From NCBI RefSeq assembly GCF_946886695.1, contig NZ_CAMPJD010000009.1, forward strand, positions 1 to 64,000: a stretch of DNA of 64,000 bases, written 5' to 3'. The position numbers and the translations under genes are program-made. Origin of the DNA: an uncultured Pseudoxanthomonas sp. (GTDB taxonomy: Bacteria > Pseudomonadota > Gammaproteobacteria > Xanthomonadales > Xanthomonadaceae). Shown one piece after another: positions 53,645 through 62,032 of the stretch. Positions within the stretch are counted from its first letter, which is position 1. Each line of letters starts with the position of its first letter. The notes beneath the pieces were generated by a model. That model was not told the origin of the DNA. It saw only the letters and a program-made list of their open reading frames with translations, and did no database searches.

Positions 53645-54340
53645 TCAGAACTCCAGGTCCAGCGCAGCGCACAGGTAGTCGACGAACGGGCCAAGCGCCT
53701 TGAGATCGGCCGCCACGGTCTGCCGCAGCTTCGGACCGGTCATGGTGGCATCGTCCAGCGAACGCCAGAATACGAAATTGCGGTGCTTCAGATCTTCGAT
53801 GAACTCGAAATCGGCGGGAAACCCACGCGGCGGACGCACCAGCTTTTCGCTCTCTTCGAACTCGAAGCGCCGCCGGAAGGGCGCGTCGTGCGCCGCCTTC
53901 TTCCAACTGCCCGGGTTGTCCAGGATGAACTGCCGCACCCGCCGCTGCGTGTCCGGCTCGGGATGCCAGAGTCCGGCACCGACGAAACACTCGCCAGGCT
54001 GCAGGTGCAGGTAGAACGAGGGTGCGGGCACCTGTTTGTGGCGCTCGTGGAACAGGCGTGCTCCCTGCCATGATTTGTACGGCGATTTGTCGTTGGAGAA
54101 CCGCGCGTCGCGGTAGATGCGGAACAGCGACCCGCCTACCGTCTTCGGTTCGGAGCGGAAGTGCAGACTCACTGCCGCCAGGTCCGGCTGCAGGTCTGTC
54201 AGCAACCGGAGGAACGGCTGCCGGACATGATCCTCGTACCGCGCCTTGTGGTCGTTGAACCAGGTCTTGTCGTTGTGGCGGGCCAGCGCGCGCAGGAACT
54301 TGAAGCTGGCATCGGAGAAGTAGGTGGCCATGGCTGCCAT
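53645..54340 (-). CDS. DUF2461 (TIGR02453) family protein
   Basis: This 231-residue protein matches a conserved uncharacterised family: YFSDASFKFLRALARHNDKTWFNDHKARYE at the N-terminus (in blocks), RIYRDARFSNDKSPYKSWQG (about 75-95), and HPEPDTQRRVRQFILDNP. There is no signal peptide. The start may be the ATG at 54340 or the one at 54331; neither has a clear ribosome-binding site. Activity is not known. It lies 56 bp after exonuclease I and 15 bp before the DUF2939 gene, probably one transcript. Confidence 0.83.
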   Translation of the reverse strand: MAAMATYFSDASFKFLRALARHNDKTWFNDHKARYEDHVRQPFLRLLTDLQPDLAAVSLHFRSEPKTVGGSLFRIYRDARFSNDKSPYKSWQGARLFHERHKQVPAPSFYLHLQPGECFVGAGLWHPEPDTQRRVRQFILDNPGSWKKAAHDAPFRRRFEFEESEKLVRPPRGFPADFEFIEDLKHRNFVFWRSLDDATMTGPKLRQTVAADLKALGPFVDYLCAALDLEF

Positions 54341-54396
54341 TCTAGACAAGCCGGCGTCATCAGGCCGACAAGGCTGCCCTCGATGTCGACCTCGCA

Positions 54397-55836
54397 CTAG
54401 AGACCGGCCTGCACGTCCTCGCGCCACTGCTGGATCTTGTCCAGCAGGGCCAGTCGTTCCGCATCGGCGGCGTGCGCCGCCCGCAGGCCCGCAAGTTCGG
54501 CATCGAAGCTGGTGAAGCTGTATTCGGACATTCCGCTGTCGGTCGCGAGGCGCTGCCGGCGGTAGTCGTCCCAGCGCTGGCGTTCGACCGGAGAAAGCGA
54601 GCCGGGCCAGTTGCGCGCGCGATAGCGGAACAACAGTTCAGGCAAGCGGGCATCGCGGAAGCCGAAATCGCGCTGGCCCAGAAGCGCGGGTGGCGTGGTC
54701 CGGACCTCGGTGAAGCGGCGTTTGTCCGCGTCCGCCAGGAAGCCATCGTAAAGCGAGGCATCCACGTCGCCGGGAGTGAACGCCCGCTCGCCGGCGAACA
54801 CCTGACGCACCTTCTCCGCAAGCGTCGGGCCGGCCTCGCGAAGGACCTCTGCATGGCGCTCGCAGCGCACGGGATCTATGCCGAGCCGGTCCATGTCCGC
54901 GGGACGCAGGTGCGGCCAGGCGACCAGCGCCGGTGCACGGTTCAGATGGACTTCCTTCAGCGGGATCCGCTGCTCGCCCTCCGGCAGATCGGAGGCCGGC
55001 GTGTAGAGACGATCGGCGATCTCGTCGGGCGCCATGGACAGCAGCGCGGTCGGATCGCTTTCCAGGTCGAACACCACCACGCGATTGTCGATGCGCGGAT
55101 GCCGCGCCAATGGCAGCACGGGCGCGGCACAGAGGCGGCTGGCGGGGTAGCGCTGCGAGACATGCAGTACCGGCTGCATGGCCGTCACGTCCAGCAGGCG
55201 CGCGGCGAAGCGCTTGTCGCGCAGTTGCAATGCGTAGTCCCACAGGCGGGGTTGGGCCTGCCGCATCAGCCGGGCCAGGCCGATGGTGGCGTAGACATCC
55301 GACAGGGCCTCGTGCGCATCGCCCTCGCGGACGCGGTTGGCCAGTGCCAGGTGCTCCAGCTTGAACGACGTTGCGCCGTCGTCCCGCTTCGGCCACACGA
55401 TGCCGTCCGGCCGCAGCGCATGCATCAGCCGCATCACGTCCAGCAGGTCCCAGCGCGAATTGCCGCCACGCCACTCGCGCTCGTAGGGCTCATGGAAGTT
55501 GCGGAACAGGCCATGGCGCACGAACTCATCGTCGAAGCGCAGGCTGTTGTAGCCCAGCGTGCAGGTTTCCGGCCGCCCCATCTCGTCGGCGATGCGGGCG
55601 AAGGCTTCGGCTTCGTTGACGCCGTCGCGCAGCGCCTGTTGCGGCGTGATGCCGGTGATCAGCGTGGCGATGGGCGAGGGCAGCAGGTCATCCGCCGGCC
55701 GTACGAAGAAGCTGATCGGCTCCTCCATCAGTTCCAGCGCAGGCGTGGTGCGCACGGCCGCGACCTGCGCGATCCGGCTGCGGCGCGGATCCGCACCGAA
55801 GGTCTCCAGATCGTAGAACAGGAAGCTGGCGCTCAC
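54397..55836 (-). CDS. sbcB: exodeoxyribonuclease I
   Basis: This 3'-5' single-strand DNA exonuclease acts in recombination and mismatch repair. The 479-residue protein has the DEDDh core: FLFYDLETFGADP (Asp/Glu about 9-11), GYNSLRFDDEFVRHGLF (about 94-110) and GDAHEALSDVYATIGLA (about 172-188). SH3-like and C-terminal helical domains follow, as in E. coli ExoI. The start is GTG at 55836, overlapping the kmo stop by 4 nt (GTGA), with a strong GGAGGA upstream inside kmo. Translation coupling to a catabolic gene is unusual for a repair enzyme. Confidence 0.94.
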   Translation of the reverse strand: MSASFLFYDLETFGADPRRSRIAQVAAVRTTPALELMEEPISFFVRPADDLLPSPIATLITGITPQQALRDGVNEAEAFARIADEMGRPETCTLGYNSLRFDDEFVRHGLFRNFHEPYEREWRGGNSRWDLLDVMRLMHALRPDGIVWPKRDDGATSFKLEHLALANRVREGDAHEALSDVYATIGLARLMRQAQPRLWDYALQLRDKRFAARLLDVTAMQPVLHVSQRYPASRLCAAPVLPLARHPRIDNRVVVFDLESDPTALLSMAPDEIADRLYTPASDLPEGEQRIPLKEVHLNRAPALVAWPHLRPADMDRLGIDPVRCERHAEVLREAGPTLAEKVRQVFAGERAFTPGDVDASLYDGFLADADKRRFTEVRTTPPALLGQRDFGFRDARLPELLFRYRARNWPGSLSPVERQRWDDYRRQRLATDSGMSEYSFTSFDAELAGLRAAHAADAERLALLDKIQQWREDVQAGL

Positions 55837-57203
55837 CCGGCTGTTTCCTCCAGCACCGGCAAGCGCGCGAGCACGTCGGCATCCACCGCTGCCCAGTCGA
55901 TCCCGTCGAGGGCATCACGTCCAGCGGTATGCCGCACCAGCAGGTCGCGCTGCACGTGGCTGCGGTGCTGCGCCACCGCATACGGGATGCGCATGAAGCT
56001 GACCATCGTGTAGTGCGGCACGAAGCGGTCCGGGTGGCGTTGCTGCAGCGACAGCTCCAGTTCCCGCTGCAACAGATAGCCGGTGTCGTCCACCTTGTCG
56101 CGCATTTCCACGTAGTTCTCCAGCGCCATTTCCTGGATGGCGAGCGCGTTTGGCTTGCGCTCGGCTTCGAAGGCGGCGAAAGCCTTCGCGAGGTCTTGCA
56201 TGGATTGCAGGTGGTGGGCGAGGGCGACGCAATCCTCGAAAGCGCAGTTCATCCCCTGACCATGGAACGGCACCATGGCGTGGGCGGCGTCGCCCAGCAG
56301 CACGGCCTGGCCCCGCAGGTGCCAGCGTTCGAGATACAGCGTGGCGAGCAGGCCGGTGGGGTTGGCGTCCCAGTCCTGCTCCAGTCGCGGGATCAGCGGC
56401 ACCGCATCGGCGAAATCACGCAGGAACAGCGCCTTCGCTTCCGCGCCGCTGCGCACGCTGTCGAAGCCCGGGTCGCCTTCGTTGGGCAGGAACAGCGTCA
56501 CCGTGAACGTGCGCTCGTCGTTGGGCAGCGCGATGCACATGTAGTGGCCGCGCGGCCATATATGCAGGGCATTCGGCTCCATGATGAAGCTGCCGTCGGC
56601 GGCGGGGGGAATTTCCAGTTCCTTGTAGGAGTGGTCGAGGAACTCGGTGCGTTCGCCGAGATCCTCCTGTCGCTGCATGGCGCCACGCAAGGATGAACCG
56701 GCACCGTCGGCACCGATCAGGGCGGTGAACCCGACAGGATGGACGCCACCGTCCCGCTCATCGACGAAGCGGGCGATGCGCGCATCGAAATCCACGGATT
56801 CCAACCGGCGGTTGAACTGGATGACGGCCCCTGCGCGTTCGGCCAGGTCCAGCAGCGTGATGTTCAGGTCGCCGCGATGGATCGACCAGATGACCTCGGA
56901 GTCGTCGCGTCCGTAGCGCTGCAACTGCAGCCGTCCGTCGAGGGCATGCACCATGCGCCCGCGCATCATCACCGCCTGCCGCATCACCGCATCGTCCGCA
57001 TCCGCCATCCGCAGCGCATGGCGGCCACGTTCAGTCAGTGCCAGGTTGATCGAGCGTCCACCGGCGTAGCCCTGCACACGCGGGTCGCCGCGTTTTTCGA
57101 ACACCTCCACGCGCCAGCCGGCGCGCGCCATCAGGGTGGCCAGCAGCGCGCCGGCGAGGCCGGCGCCGATGATCGTGATGTGTCGTTGTGGCTCAATGCC
57201 CAA
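55833..57203 (-). CDS. kmo: kynurenine 3-monooxygenase
   Basis: This FAD-dependent aromatic hydroxylase converts L-kynurenine to 3-hydroxykynurenine with NADPH and O2. The 456-residue protein has GAGLAGALLATLMARAG (FAD-binding, about 13-29), the ARG-type NADPH region with FTALIGADGAGSSLRGAM (about 172-190), and the FAD ribityl motif VLLGDAAHAMVPFHGQGMN (about 308-326). The start is a TTG at 57203 with GGAGAG upstream; no ATG or GTG lies between it and the FAD motif. It lies 15 bp after kynU. Confidence 0.93.
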   Translation of the reverse strand: MGIEPQRHITIIGAGLAGALLATLMARAGWRVEVFEKRGDPRVQGYAGGRSINLALTERGRHALRMADADDAVMRQAVMMRGRMVHALDGRLQLQRYGRDDSEVIWSIHRGDLNITLLDLAERAGAVIQFNRRLESVDFDARIARFVDERDGGVHPVGFTALIGADGAGSSLRGAMQRQEDLGERTEFLDHSYKELEIPPAADGSFIMEPNALHIWPRGHYMCIALPNDERTFTVTLFLPNEGDPGFDSVRSGAEAKALFLRDFADAVPLIPRLEQDWDANPTGLLATLYLERWHLRGQAVLLGDAAHAMVPFHGQGMNCAFEDCVALAHHLQSMQDLAKAFAAFEAERKPNALAIQEMALENYVEMRDKVDDTGYLLQRELELSLQQRHPDRFVPHYTMVSFMRIPYAVAQHRSHVQRDLLVRHTAGRDALDGIDWAAVDADVLARLPVLEETAG

Positions 57204-57218
57204 GAGCGTCTCTCCGGA

Positions 57219-58493
57219 TCAGAACCCCCGCCACGTCTCGACTTCCTCGACGAAGCGGTGGACATCCATGTAGCGGTTGTAGAGCGGGGCGGGCGAGATG
57301 CGGATCACGTCCGGTTCGCGCCAGTCGCCGACGGTACCGACGGACAGCAGGTATTCGAACAGTTCGCGGCCACGCTCGCGTCCGCCGATCACCCGCAATG
57401 ACAGCTGCGCACCGCGCTGGGCGGTGTCGGCCGGCGTGATGATCTGCAGTGCGTCCGACAGCCGTGCCTGGATCAGCGCTTCCAGCAGCCCGGTGATCTT
57501 CAGCGACTTGGTCCGGATGACTTCCATGCCGCCAGCCTTCTCGAACAGTTCCAGCGATGCACGCAGCGGCGCGAGCCCGAGGATCGGCGGGTTGCTGAGC
57601 TGCCAACCCTCGGCACCGGGCGTGGGTACGAACGCCGGCCCCATGCGGAAGCGTGTCTCCTTCTCGTGGCCCCACCAGCCGGCGAAGCGCGGACGGTCGG
57701 TATGCGCGTGGCGCGCGTGGACGAAGCAGCCGGCGACGGCGCCCGGTCCGGAGTTGAGGTACTTGTAGTGGCACCACACGGCGAAATCGACATCGCTGTC
57801 GTGCAGCTGCAACGGCAGGTTGCCGACCGCGTGCGCCAGGTCGACGCCGACGACGGCGCCCTGGGCATGGCCAAGCCGCGCGATCTCGGCAAGGTCGAAC
57901 GCCTGCCCGGTGCGGTACTGGATGCCCGGCCACAGCACCAGCGCCAGGCGCGGGCCGTGTACGGCAATGGCGCGCTCGATGGCCGCCATCGACAGCGTGC
58001 CATCGGGCAGGTCCGGCTCCACTTCGATCAGATCGGTCGCTGGGTCGAATCCATGGAATCGCACCTGCGATTCCATCGCATGCCGGTCGGACGGGAATGC
58101 GCCGGCCTCCATCAGAATCGCAGGGCGCTCCGCGGTGGGGCGGTAGAAACTGACCATCATCAGGTGCAGGTTGGCGGTCAGCGTGTTCATCGCCACCACC
58201 TCCGCCGGTTCCGCACCGACCAGGCGCGCTAGCGGTTCGCGCACCAGTTCGTGGTATGTCATCCATTGCGCATTGCCGGTAAAGTGGCCTTCGACGGCTT
58301 CGTTGGCCCACTTGTCCAGCACCTCGTTGATGTAAATGCGTGCGGCCTTCGGCTGCAGGCCGAGCGAGTTGCCGCAGAAGTAGACCTGGTCGTTGTGTTT
58401 GTGGCGCGGGATCAGGAAGTCGTTGCGCAGCGCACGCAGCGGGTCGGCGGCGTCGAGGGCGATGATGTGGGTGCGGGACAGCGGGTCGGTCAT
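57219..58493 (-). CDS. kynU: kynureninase
   Basis: This PLP enzyme cleaves 3-hydroxykynurenine (or kynurenine) to 3-hydroxyanthranilate (or anthranilate) and alanine. The 424-residue protein has VYFCGNSLGLQPKAARIYIN near the N-terminus, a PLP-binding VVGVDLAHAVGNLPLQL (Asp, about 212-228), and the Schiff-base lysine in WCHYKYLNSGPGAVAG (about 243). Its size matches the bacterial/eukaryotic kynureninase family. With kmo downstream, the preferred substrate is probably 3-hydroxykynurenine. A perfect 23-bp inverted repeat separates it from the decarboxylase gene. Confidence 0.95.
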   Translation of the reverse strand: MTDPLSRTHIIALDAADPLRALRNDFLIPRHKHNDQVYFCGNSLGLQPKAARIYINEVLDKWANEAVEGHFTGNAQWMTYHELVREPLARLVGAEPAEVVAMNTLTANLHLMMVSFYRPTAERPAILMEAGAFPSDRHAMESQVRFHGFDPATDLIEVEPDLPDGTLSMAAIERAIAVHGPRLALVLWPGIQYRTGQAFDLAEIARLGHAQGAVVGVDLAHAVGNLPLQLHDSDVDFAVWCHYKYLNSGPGAVAGCFVHARHAHTDRPRFAGWWGHEKETRFRMGPAFVPTPGAEGWQLSNPPILGLAPLRASLELFEKAGGMEVIRTKSLKITGLLEALIQARLSDALQIITPADTAQRGAQLSLRVIGGRERGRELFEYLLSVGTVGDWREPDVIRISPAPLYNRYMDVHRFVEEVETWRGF

Positions 58494-58522
58494 GGACGTG
58501 TAGATGGACTGGGTATGTGGTT

Positions 58523-58590
58523 GTGGGAGCGACGTCAGTCGCGATGAGGATTCACCCTTGGTATGCGATCGCGACTGACGTCGCTCCCAC
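58523..58590. repeat. REP-like perfect 23-bp inverted repeat inside the kynurenine cluster
   Basis: Left arm GTGGGAGCGACGTCAGTCGC-GAT (58523-58545) and right arm (58568-58590) are perfectly complementary, with a 22-nt loop. GTGGGAGCGACxTCAGTCGC repeats are common between genes in Stenotrophomonas, Xanthomonas and Pseudomonas genomes. There is no T-run, so it is probably not a terminator. Confidence 0.85.
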
Positions 58591-58599
58591 GGCCGAGGT

Positions 58600-59610
58600 T
58601 CAAAGGAACCTCGCGGCGGGCAAGCCCAGCCATTCCAGCGCGGTGCCGTGATACAGGCGCGCCTGCTGCACGTCGTCCAGGCCCAGCGCGGCGATGCCGG
58701 CGCCGGGTTCCTGTTCGCCTAGCGGGAACGGGTAGTCGGTGCCGAGCATCACGCGTTCGTGGCCGACGGTGTCGAGCAGGTAACGCAGTGCGCGCGGATC
58801 GGCGACCCAGGAGTCGAAATAGACCCGGTCAAGGTATTCGCGCGGATTGCGATGGTTGTCGGTGGCCACCAGGTCCGGCCGCATGTTGAAGCCGTGCTCG
58901 ATGCGACCGATGGTGTAGGGGAAGCTGCCGCCGCCGTGGGCGAAGCATACCTTCAGCTGCGGAAGGCGCTCCAGCACGCCGCCGAAGATCAGGCTGCACG
59001 CGGCGCGCGATTGCTCGGCGGGCATGCCGACCAGCCACGGCAGCCAGTACTTCTGCATCGACGCGGCGCCCATCATGTCCCACGGATGCACCAGGATCGC
59101 GGCGCCCAACTCGCTGGCGGCCTGGAAGAACTCGAACAGCTCCGGCGCGTCGAGGTTCCAGTCGTTGACATGGCTGCCGATCTGCACGCCCTGCAGGCCC
59201 AACTGGTCCATGCAGCGTTCCAGCTCCTGCACCGCCAGGCGCGGCGACTGCAGCGGCACCGTGCCAATCCCGGCGTAGTGGCGCGGATAGTCGCGGCAGG
59301 CCGCGGCGGTGTGATCGTTGAGCGCCTGGTGCAGCTCCAACGCGTGGTGCGGCTTGGCCCAGTAGCTGAACATCACCGGCACCGTGCTGATCACCTGCAC
59401 CTGCACGCCGAAGCGCGCGTAGTCGGCGACGCGAACGTCCGGGTCCCAGGTCTTGGGCCAGATCTCGCGGAAGAACTTGCCGTCCTTGTAGATGCGGTGG
59501 CGCCCGTCATCGCCGTGGTGGATCACCGGGAAGCGCAGGTCACCGTACTTGGCCGCCAGGTCGGGCCAGTCGCGGGGCAGGAAGTGCGCGTGGGTGTCGA
59601 TTTTCAGCAT
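58600..59610 (-). CDS. nbaD: 2-amino-3-carboxymuconate-6-semialdehyde decarboxylase
   Basis: ACMSD is a zinc amidohydrolase-fold decarboxylase that turns the product of 3-hydroxyanthranilate dioxygenase into 2-aminomuconate 6-semialdehyde and CO2. The 336-residue protein has DTHAHFLPRDWPD (metal HxH at residues 7-9), the ILVHPWDMMGAASMQKYWLP region (metal His about 177), FAHGGGSFPYTIGR (about 228), and the metal aspartate in MLGTDYPFPLGE (about 294). These match Pseudomonas ACMSD. The ATG at 59610 begins the conserved sequence. The gene name follows the nitrobenzoate/kynurenine gene set and is by homology. Confidence 0.92.
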   Translation of the reverse strand: MLKIDTHAHFLPRDWPDLAAKYGDLRFPVIHHGDDGRHRIYKDGKFFREIWPKTWDPDVRVADYARFGVQVQVISTVPVMFSYWAKPHHALELHQALNDHTAAACRDYPRHYAGIGTVPLQSPRLAVQELERCMDQLGLQGVQIGSHVNDWNLDAPELFEFFQAASELGAAILVHPWDMMGAASMQKYWLPWLVGMPAEQSRAACSLIFGGVLERLPQLKVCFAHGGGSFPYTIGRIEHGFNMRPDLVATDNHRNPREYLDRVYFDSWVADPRALRYLLDTVGHERVMLGTDYPFPLGEQEPGAGIAALGLDDVQQARLYHGTALEWLGLPAARFL

Positions 59611-59626
59611 GAAGGGGATGCGGGCG

Positions 59627-59926
59627 TCATGGCAGATAGCGGTCGATGTCAAGGGCGCCATGGAAGACGCCCACGATGTACACGATCCGGTCGGGTGTGT
59701 GATGCAGGTAAGCGATGCGGTAGTGCCCGTAGAGCAGTACACGCAAGTCTCCGTCGGTTTCAGTGCGTAGACGCGCGCCCATGTCGGGGAAGTGCTGCAA
59801 CTGTTCAGCGCGGTGCACGATGCCATCCACCACCTTGGCCGCCGCCGAAGGATCGTCGGCGGCGATGTACCCGTGGATGGCTTCCAGCCAGGCCAAAGCC
59901 TCGGCCGACCACCTCAGCTCCGCCAC
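59627..59926 (-). CDS. ParE-type toxin of a type II toxin-antitoxin system
   Basis: This 99-residue protein has the RelE/ParE fold pattern: RWSAEALAWLEAIHGYIAADDP, a middle IVHRAEQLQHFPDMGARLR (the PxxG turn typical of ParE), and RVLLYGHYRIAYLHHTPDRI with IVGVFHGALD at the end. ParE-type toxins act on DNA gyrase, RelE types cut mRNA; which applies is not certain. It begins with GTG at 59926, 13 nt inside the antitoxin gene, with GGAAAG upstream. It lies 16 bp before the ACMSD gene, inside the kynurenine cluster. Confidence 0.85.
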   Translation of the reverse strand: MAELRWSAEALAWLEAIHGYIAADDPSAAAKVVDGIVHRAEQLQHFPDMGARLRTETDGDLRVLLYGHYRIAYLHHTPDRIVYIVGVFHGALDIDRYLP

Positions 59927-60120
59927 GAGCGGATTCTTTCCAGCGCCTGGTCATGGCGGACCGTGCGACCAGCGCGTACATCGGCCAGGCCGCGCTCCAG
60001 CATCCGTTCAAAGGCCAGTTCGCGCAGGATTTCTTCGTAGCTGGCATCGTCCGGTTGGGCGTCGATGGCATCGCGCAGTACCGACTTGGGTGTGCGGGCA
60101 AGAGCGGCGGGCGGGTTCAT
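59914..60120 (-). CDS. antitoxin partner of the ParE-type toxin
   Basis: This 68-residue protein has a helical core (SYEEILRELAFERMLERGLA) and the typical C-terminal toxin-binding stretch RAGRTVRHDQALERIRSW, as seen in antitoxins paired with ParE toxins. It lacks an obvious ribbon-helix-helix at the N-terminus, so the DNA-binding mode is unclear. The ATG at 60120 is preceded by GGAG at 8-nt spacing. It overlaps the toxin gene by 13 nt, antitoxin first, the standard order. Confidence 0.8.
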   Translation of the reverse strand: MNPPAALARTPKSVLRDAIDAQPDDASYEEILRELAFERMLERGLADVRAGRTVRHDQALERIRSWRS

Positions 60121-60364
60121 CTGCGTTGCTCCGGTAGGCCGGGAAGTTGCAAGGGAAATTCTACTTCGATCGACACCATGCGAATGCGTGGTCAAGCGCT
60201 GGGCAGTGGGTGGGTGTCGGCATCGGTCTTCTGCCTGGAGGGATTCTATGCCCTCTGACAGTCAACCCGTGCGGACCTGAATGAAGGCGAGGGGTGATTC
60301 AAGGTATTGCGGTTTGGACGAGCCGTCTTTCGCGAGGGGAACGTCGTCGACGTCGCCCAGCTTC

Positions 60365-61006
60365 TCAAGCGGGGAGGTCATCGTCGCTACCGATCAGCCA
60401 TTGCCGCGGTTGCTGCAGCACGCGGGTGACGAAGCCGTTGCCGGCGTCGAGGCGGGTGCGTAGCTCGTCACGGTCGTAGACGGTGGGATTGATCTGCCGG
60501 CCCAGCCGTTCCGCCACCGGATGCAGGGCCAGCATGACCTCGGCGTAAGCCAGGTCGTCGGCGAGCACCATCAGATCGATGTCGCTGCGGACGGTGTCGC
60601 TGCCCTTTGCGACCGAACCGTAGAGGAAGGCGGCGTGGATGCGGTCCGCCAGCGGCGCCAGCGCCGCGCGCAGCGGCCCGGCCAGGCCGAAAGTCTTGCG
60701 GACGATGGAGGCCAGTTCGTCGTGGATCGGGGCATCGGGGTTGGCGCGGTAGCGCTTCTGATTGCCGACATGCTCGACGGTCAGCAGTCCGCTGCCGGCC
60801 AGCCGGGCCAGTTCGCGCTGGACGGCGCCACTGCCGGCGCCTGTGGTCTGGATCAGCTCGTTGACCGCGTAGTTGCGCCCGGATTCGCCGAACAGGCAGG
60901 CCAGCACGCGCTGCTGGGTGGTGGTGAACAGCGCGCTTGACAGGCTGGCCGTCGCGTAGCGTGCCGCTGCTTCACTCACTCTGGGAGGTCTGGAATCATC
61001 GTTCAT
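60365..61006 (-). CDS. winged-helix regulator fused to a minimal nucleotidyltransferase (MNT) domain
   Basis: This 213-residue protein joins an N-terminal winged helix (about 25-95; FTTTQQRVLACLFG and AVNELIQTTGAGSGAVQRELARL) to a C-terminal MNT domain with AFLYGSVAKGSDTVRSDIDL (about 125-144; the GSxxxG...SDIDL catalytic motif intact) and the following strand INPTVYD. Such proteins are predicted to bind DNA and possibly transfer nucleotides; no member's role is established to my knowledge. The ATG at 61006 is used; 61012 is an alternative two codons earlier. Two palindromes at its start suggest autoregulation. Confidence 0.8.
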   Translation of the reverse strand: MNDDSRPPRVSEAAARYATASLSSALFTTTQQRVLACLFGESGRNYAVNELIQTTGAGSGAVQRELARLAGSGLLTVEHVGNQKRYRANPDAPIHDELASIVRKTFGLAGPLRAALAPLADRIHAAFLYGSVAKGSDTVRSDIDLMVLADDLAYAEVMLALHPVAERLGRQINPTVYDRDELRTRLDAGNGFVTRVLQQPRQWLIGSDDDLPA

Positions 61007-61041
61007 GCCCATATCGGGTACGATAATGCCCGGATTGGGCA
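61006..61041. promoter_or_regulatory. tandem palindromic operators at the MNT-winged-helix gene start
   Basis: Two 15-bp inverted repeats, TGCCC-atatc-GGGTA (61006-61020) and TGCCC-ggatt-GGGCA (61027-61041), are spaced 21 bp centre to centre, two helical turns. The first one ends on the A of the ATG at 61006. A dimeric regulator could bind both on one face of the DNA. Confidence 0.7.
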
Positions 61042-61050
61042 GGTGCAAGC

Positions 61051-61599
61051 TCAGGTGATGTCGGCTTGCGAATCGGCTTGCATCTCGTAGCGGCTCGGGC
61101 GGGGGTTGAGGTGGCCGCAGGCCTTGCACGTGCGCAGATCGTCGTTGCGGTAGAACGCCTCAAACACGCGGAAGAAATCCTGCTCGATGTCGTTGAGGTG
61201 GAAGTACTCCTCATAGACCTTTGCGTTGCAACGCTCACAGAACCACAACAGGCCGTCGTCCTCGTGCGGCAGGCGCTTGCGTTCGATCACCAGACCGACC
61301 GAGCCCGGCATGCGTTGCGGCGAATGGGGTACGCGCGGGGGCAGCAGGAAGATCTCGCCAGCGCGGATAGGAATGTCGCGCGCCGCGCCGTTCTCCTGGA
61401 TGCGCAGCACCATCTCGCCTTCCAGCTGGTAGAACCATTCCGGACCTTCGTCGTAGTGGTAGTCGGTGCGCGCATTCGGGCCGCCGACCACCATGACGAT
61501 GAAGTCGCCGTCGTAGATGACCTTGTTGCCCACCGGCGGCTTCAGCAGGTGGCGGTGCTCGTCGATCCATGCCTGGAAGATGAGCGGGTTGGGCAGCAT
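61051..61599 (-). CDS. nbaC: 3-hydroxyanthranilate 3,4-dioxygenase
   Basis: This iron(II) cupin dioxygenase opens the ring of 3-hydroxyanthranilate. The 182-residue protein is the bacterial type: iron ligands in [18 protein letters not shown] (His/Glu, about 47-60) and VPHSPQRM (His about 92), substrate arginine in NARTDYH, and a C-terminal rubredoxin-like metal site with CERC and CKAC. It lies directly after the deaminase gene (1-nt gap). The next cluster gene, ACMSD, is 1.4 kb further on, separated by the regulator and toxin-antitoxin genes. Confidence 0.95.
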   Translation of the reverse strand: MLPNPLIFQAWIDEHRHLLKPPVGNKVIYDGDFIVMVVGGPNARTDYHYDEGPEWFYQLEGEMVLRIQENGAARDIPIRAGEIFLLPPRVPHSPQRMPGSVGLVIERKRLPHEDDGLLWFCERCNAKVYEEYFHLNDIEQDFFRVFEAFYRNDDLRTCKACGHLNPRPSRYEMQADSQADIT

Positions 61600-61600
61600 G

Positions 61601-62032
61601 TCAGCGGGCCTCGGGAAGGTGCGCGATGCATTTCAGTTCGATGGCGATCGGCGTCGGCAGCGCGGTGATGCCCAGCGTAGTGCGGCAGGGCGCCGCGGCC
61701 GGGTCGAGGAAATACTCCGCCCACACCCGGTTGTACGCCTTGAAGTCGTGCGCCATGTCGGTGAGGTACACCGTCACGTCCACCAGGTCTTCCCAGCGTG
61801 CACCGCTGGCCTTCAGCACTGCGCGGACGTTGGCGAACACGGCACGGCACTGCGCATCGATGTCGTAGCTGATCAGGCGGCCCTCGGCGTCGTGCACGTT
61901 GCCGACGATGGCGTTGCTGGCCGGATCGCGCGGGCCGATGCCGGACAGGAACAGCAGGTCTCCCACGCGCCGCGCGTGGGGATACTGGCCGACCGGCTTC
62001 GGCGCGGCCTCGGCGTGGACGACGTCACTCAT
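61601..62032 (-). CDS. nbaF: RidA-family 2-aminomuconate deaminase
   Basis: This 143-residue RidA-fold protein ([20 protein letters not shown] at the start, [20 protein letters not shown] and [15 protein letters not shown] at the end) matches the 2-aminomuconate deaminase group, which releases ammonia to give 4-oxalocrotonate. RidA proteins also act as general enamine/imine deaminases, but the surrounding genes make the aminomuconate role most likely. The ATG at 62032 lies 8 nt inside the end of the carbonic anhydrase gene. Confidence 0.88.
   Translation of the reverse strand: MSDVVHAEAAPKPVGQYPHARRVGDLLFLSGIGPRDPASNAIVGNVHDAEGRLISYDIDAQCRAVFANVRAVLKASGARWEDLVDVTVYLTDMAHDFKAYNRVWAEYFLDPAAAPCRTTLGITALPTPIAIELKCIAHLPEAR

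Noticed and set aside
60121..60364. A possible additional small gene between the antitoxin and the MNT-winged-helix gene
   Set aside because: No frame has a good start, a ribosome-binding site and sensible composition. I found no clear promoter for the antitoxin here either, although TTGACT and TAGAAT hexamers occur at wrong spacing.
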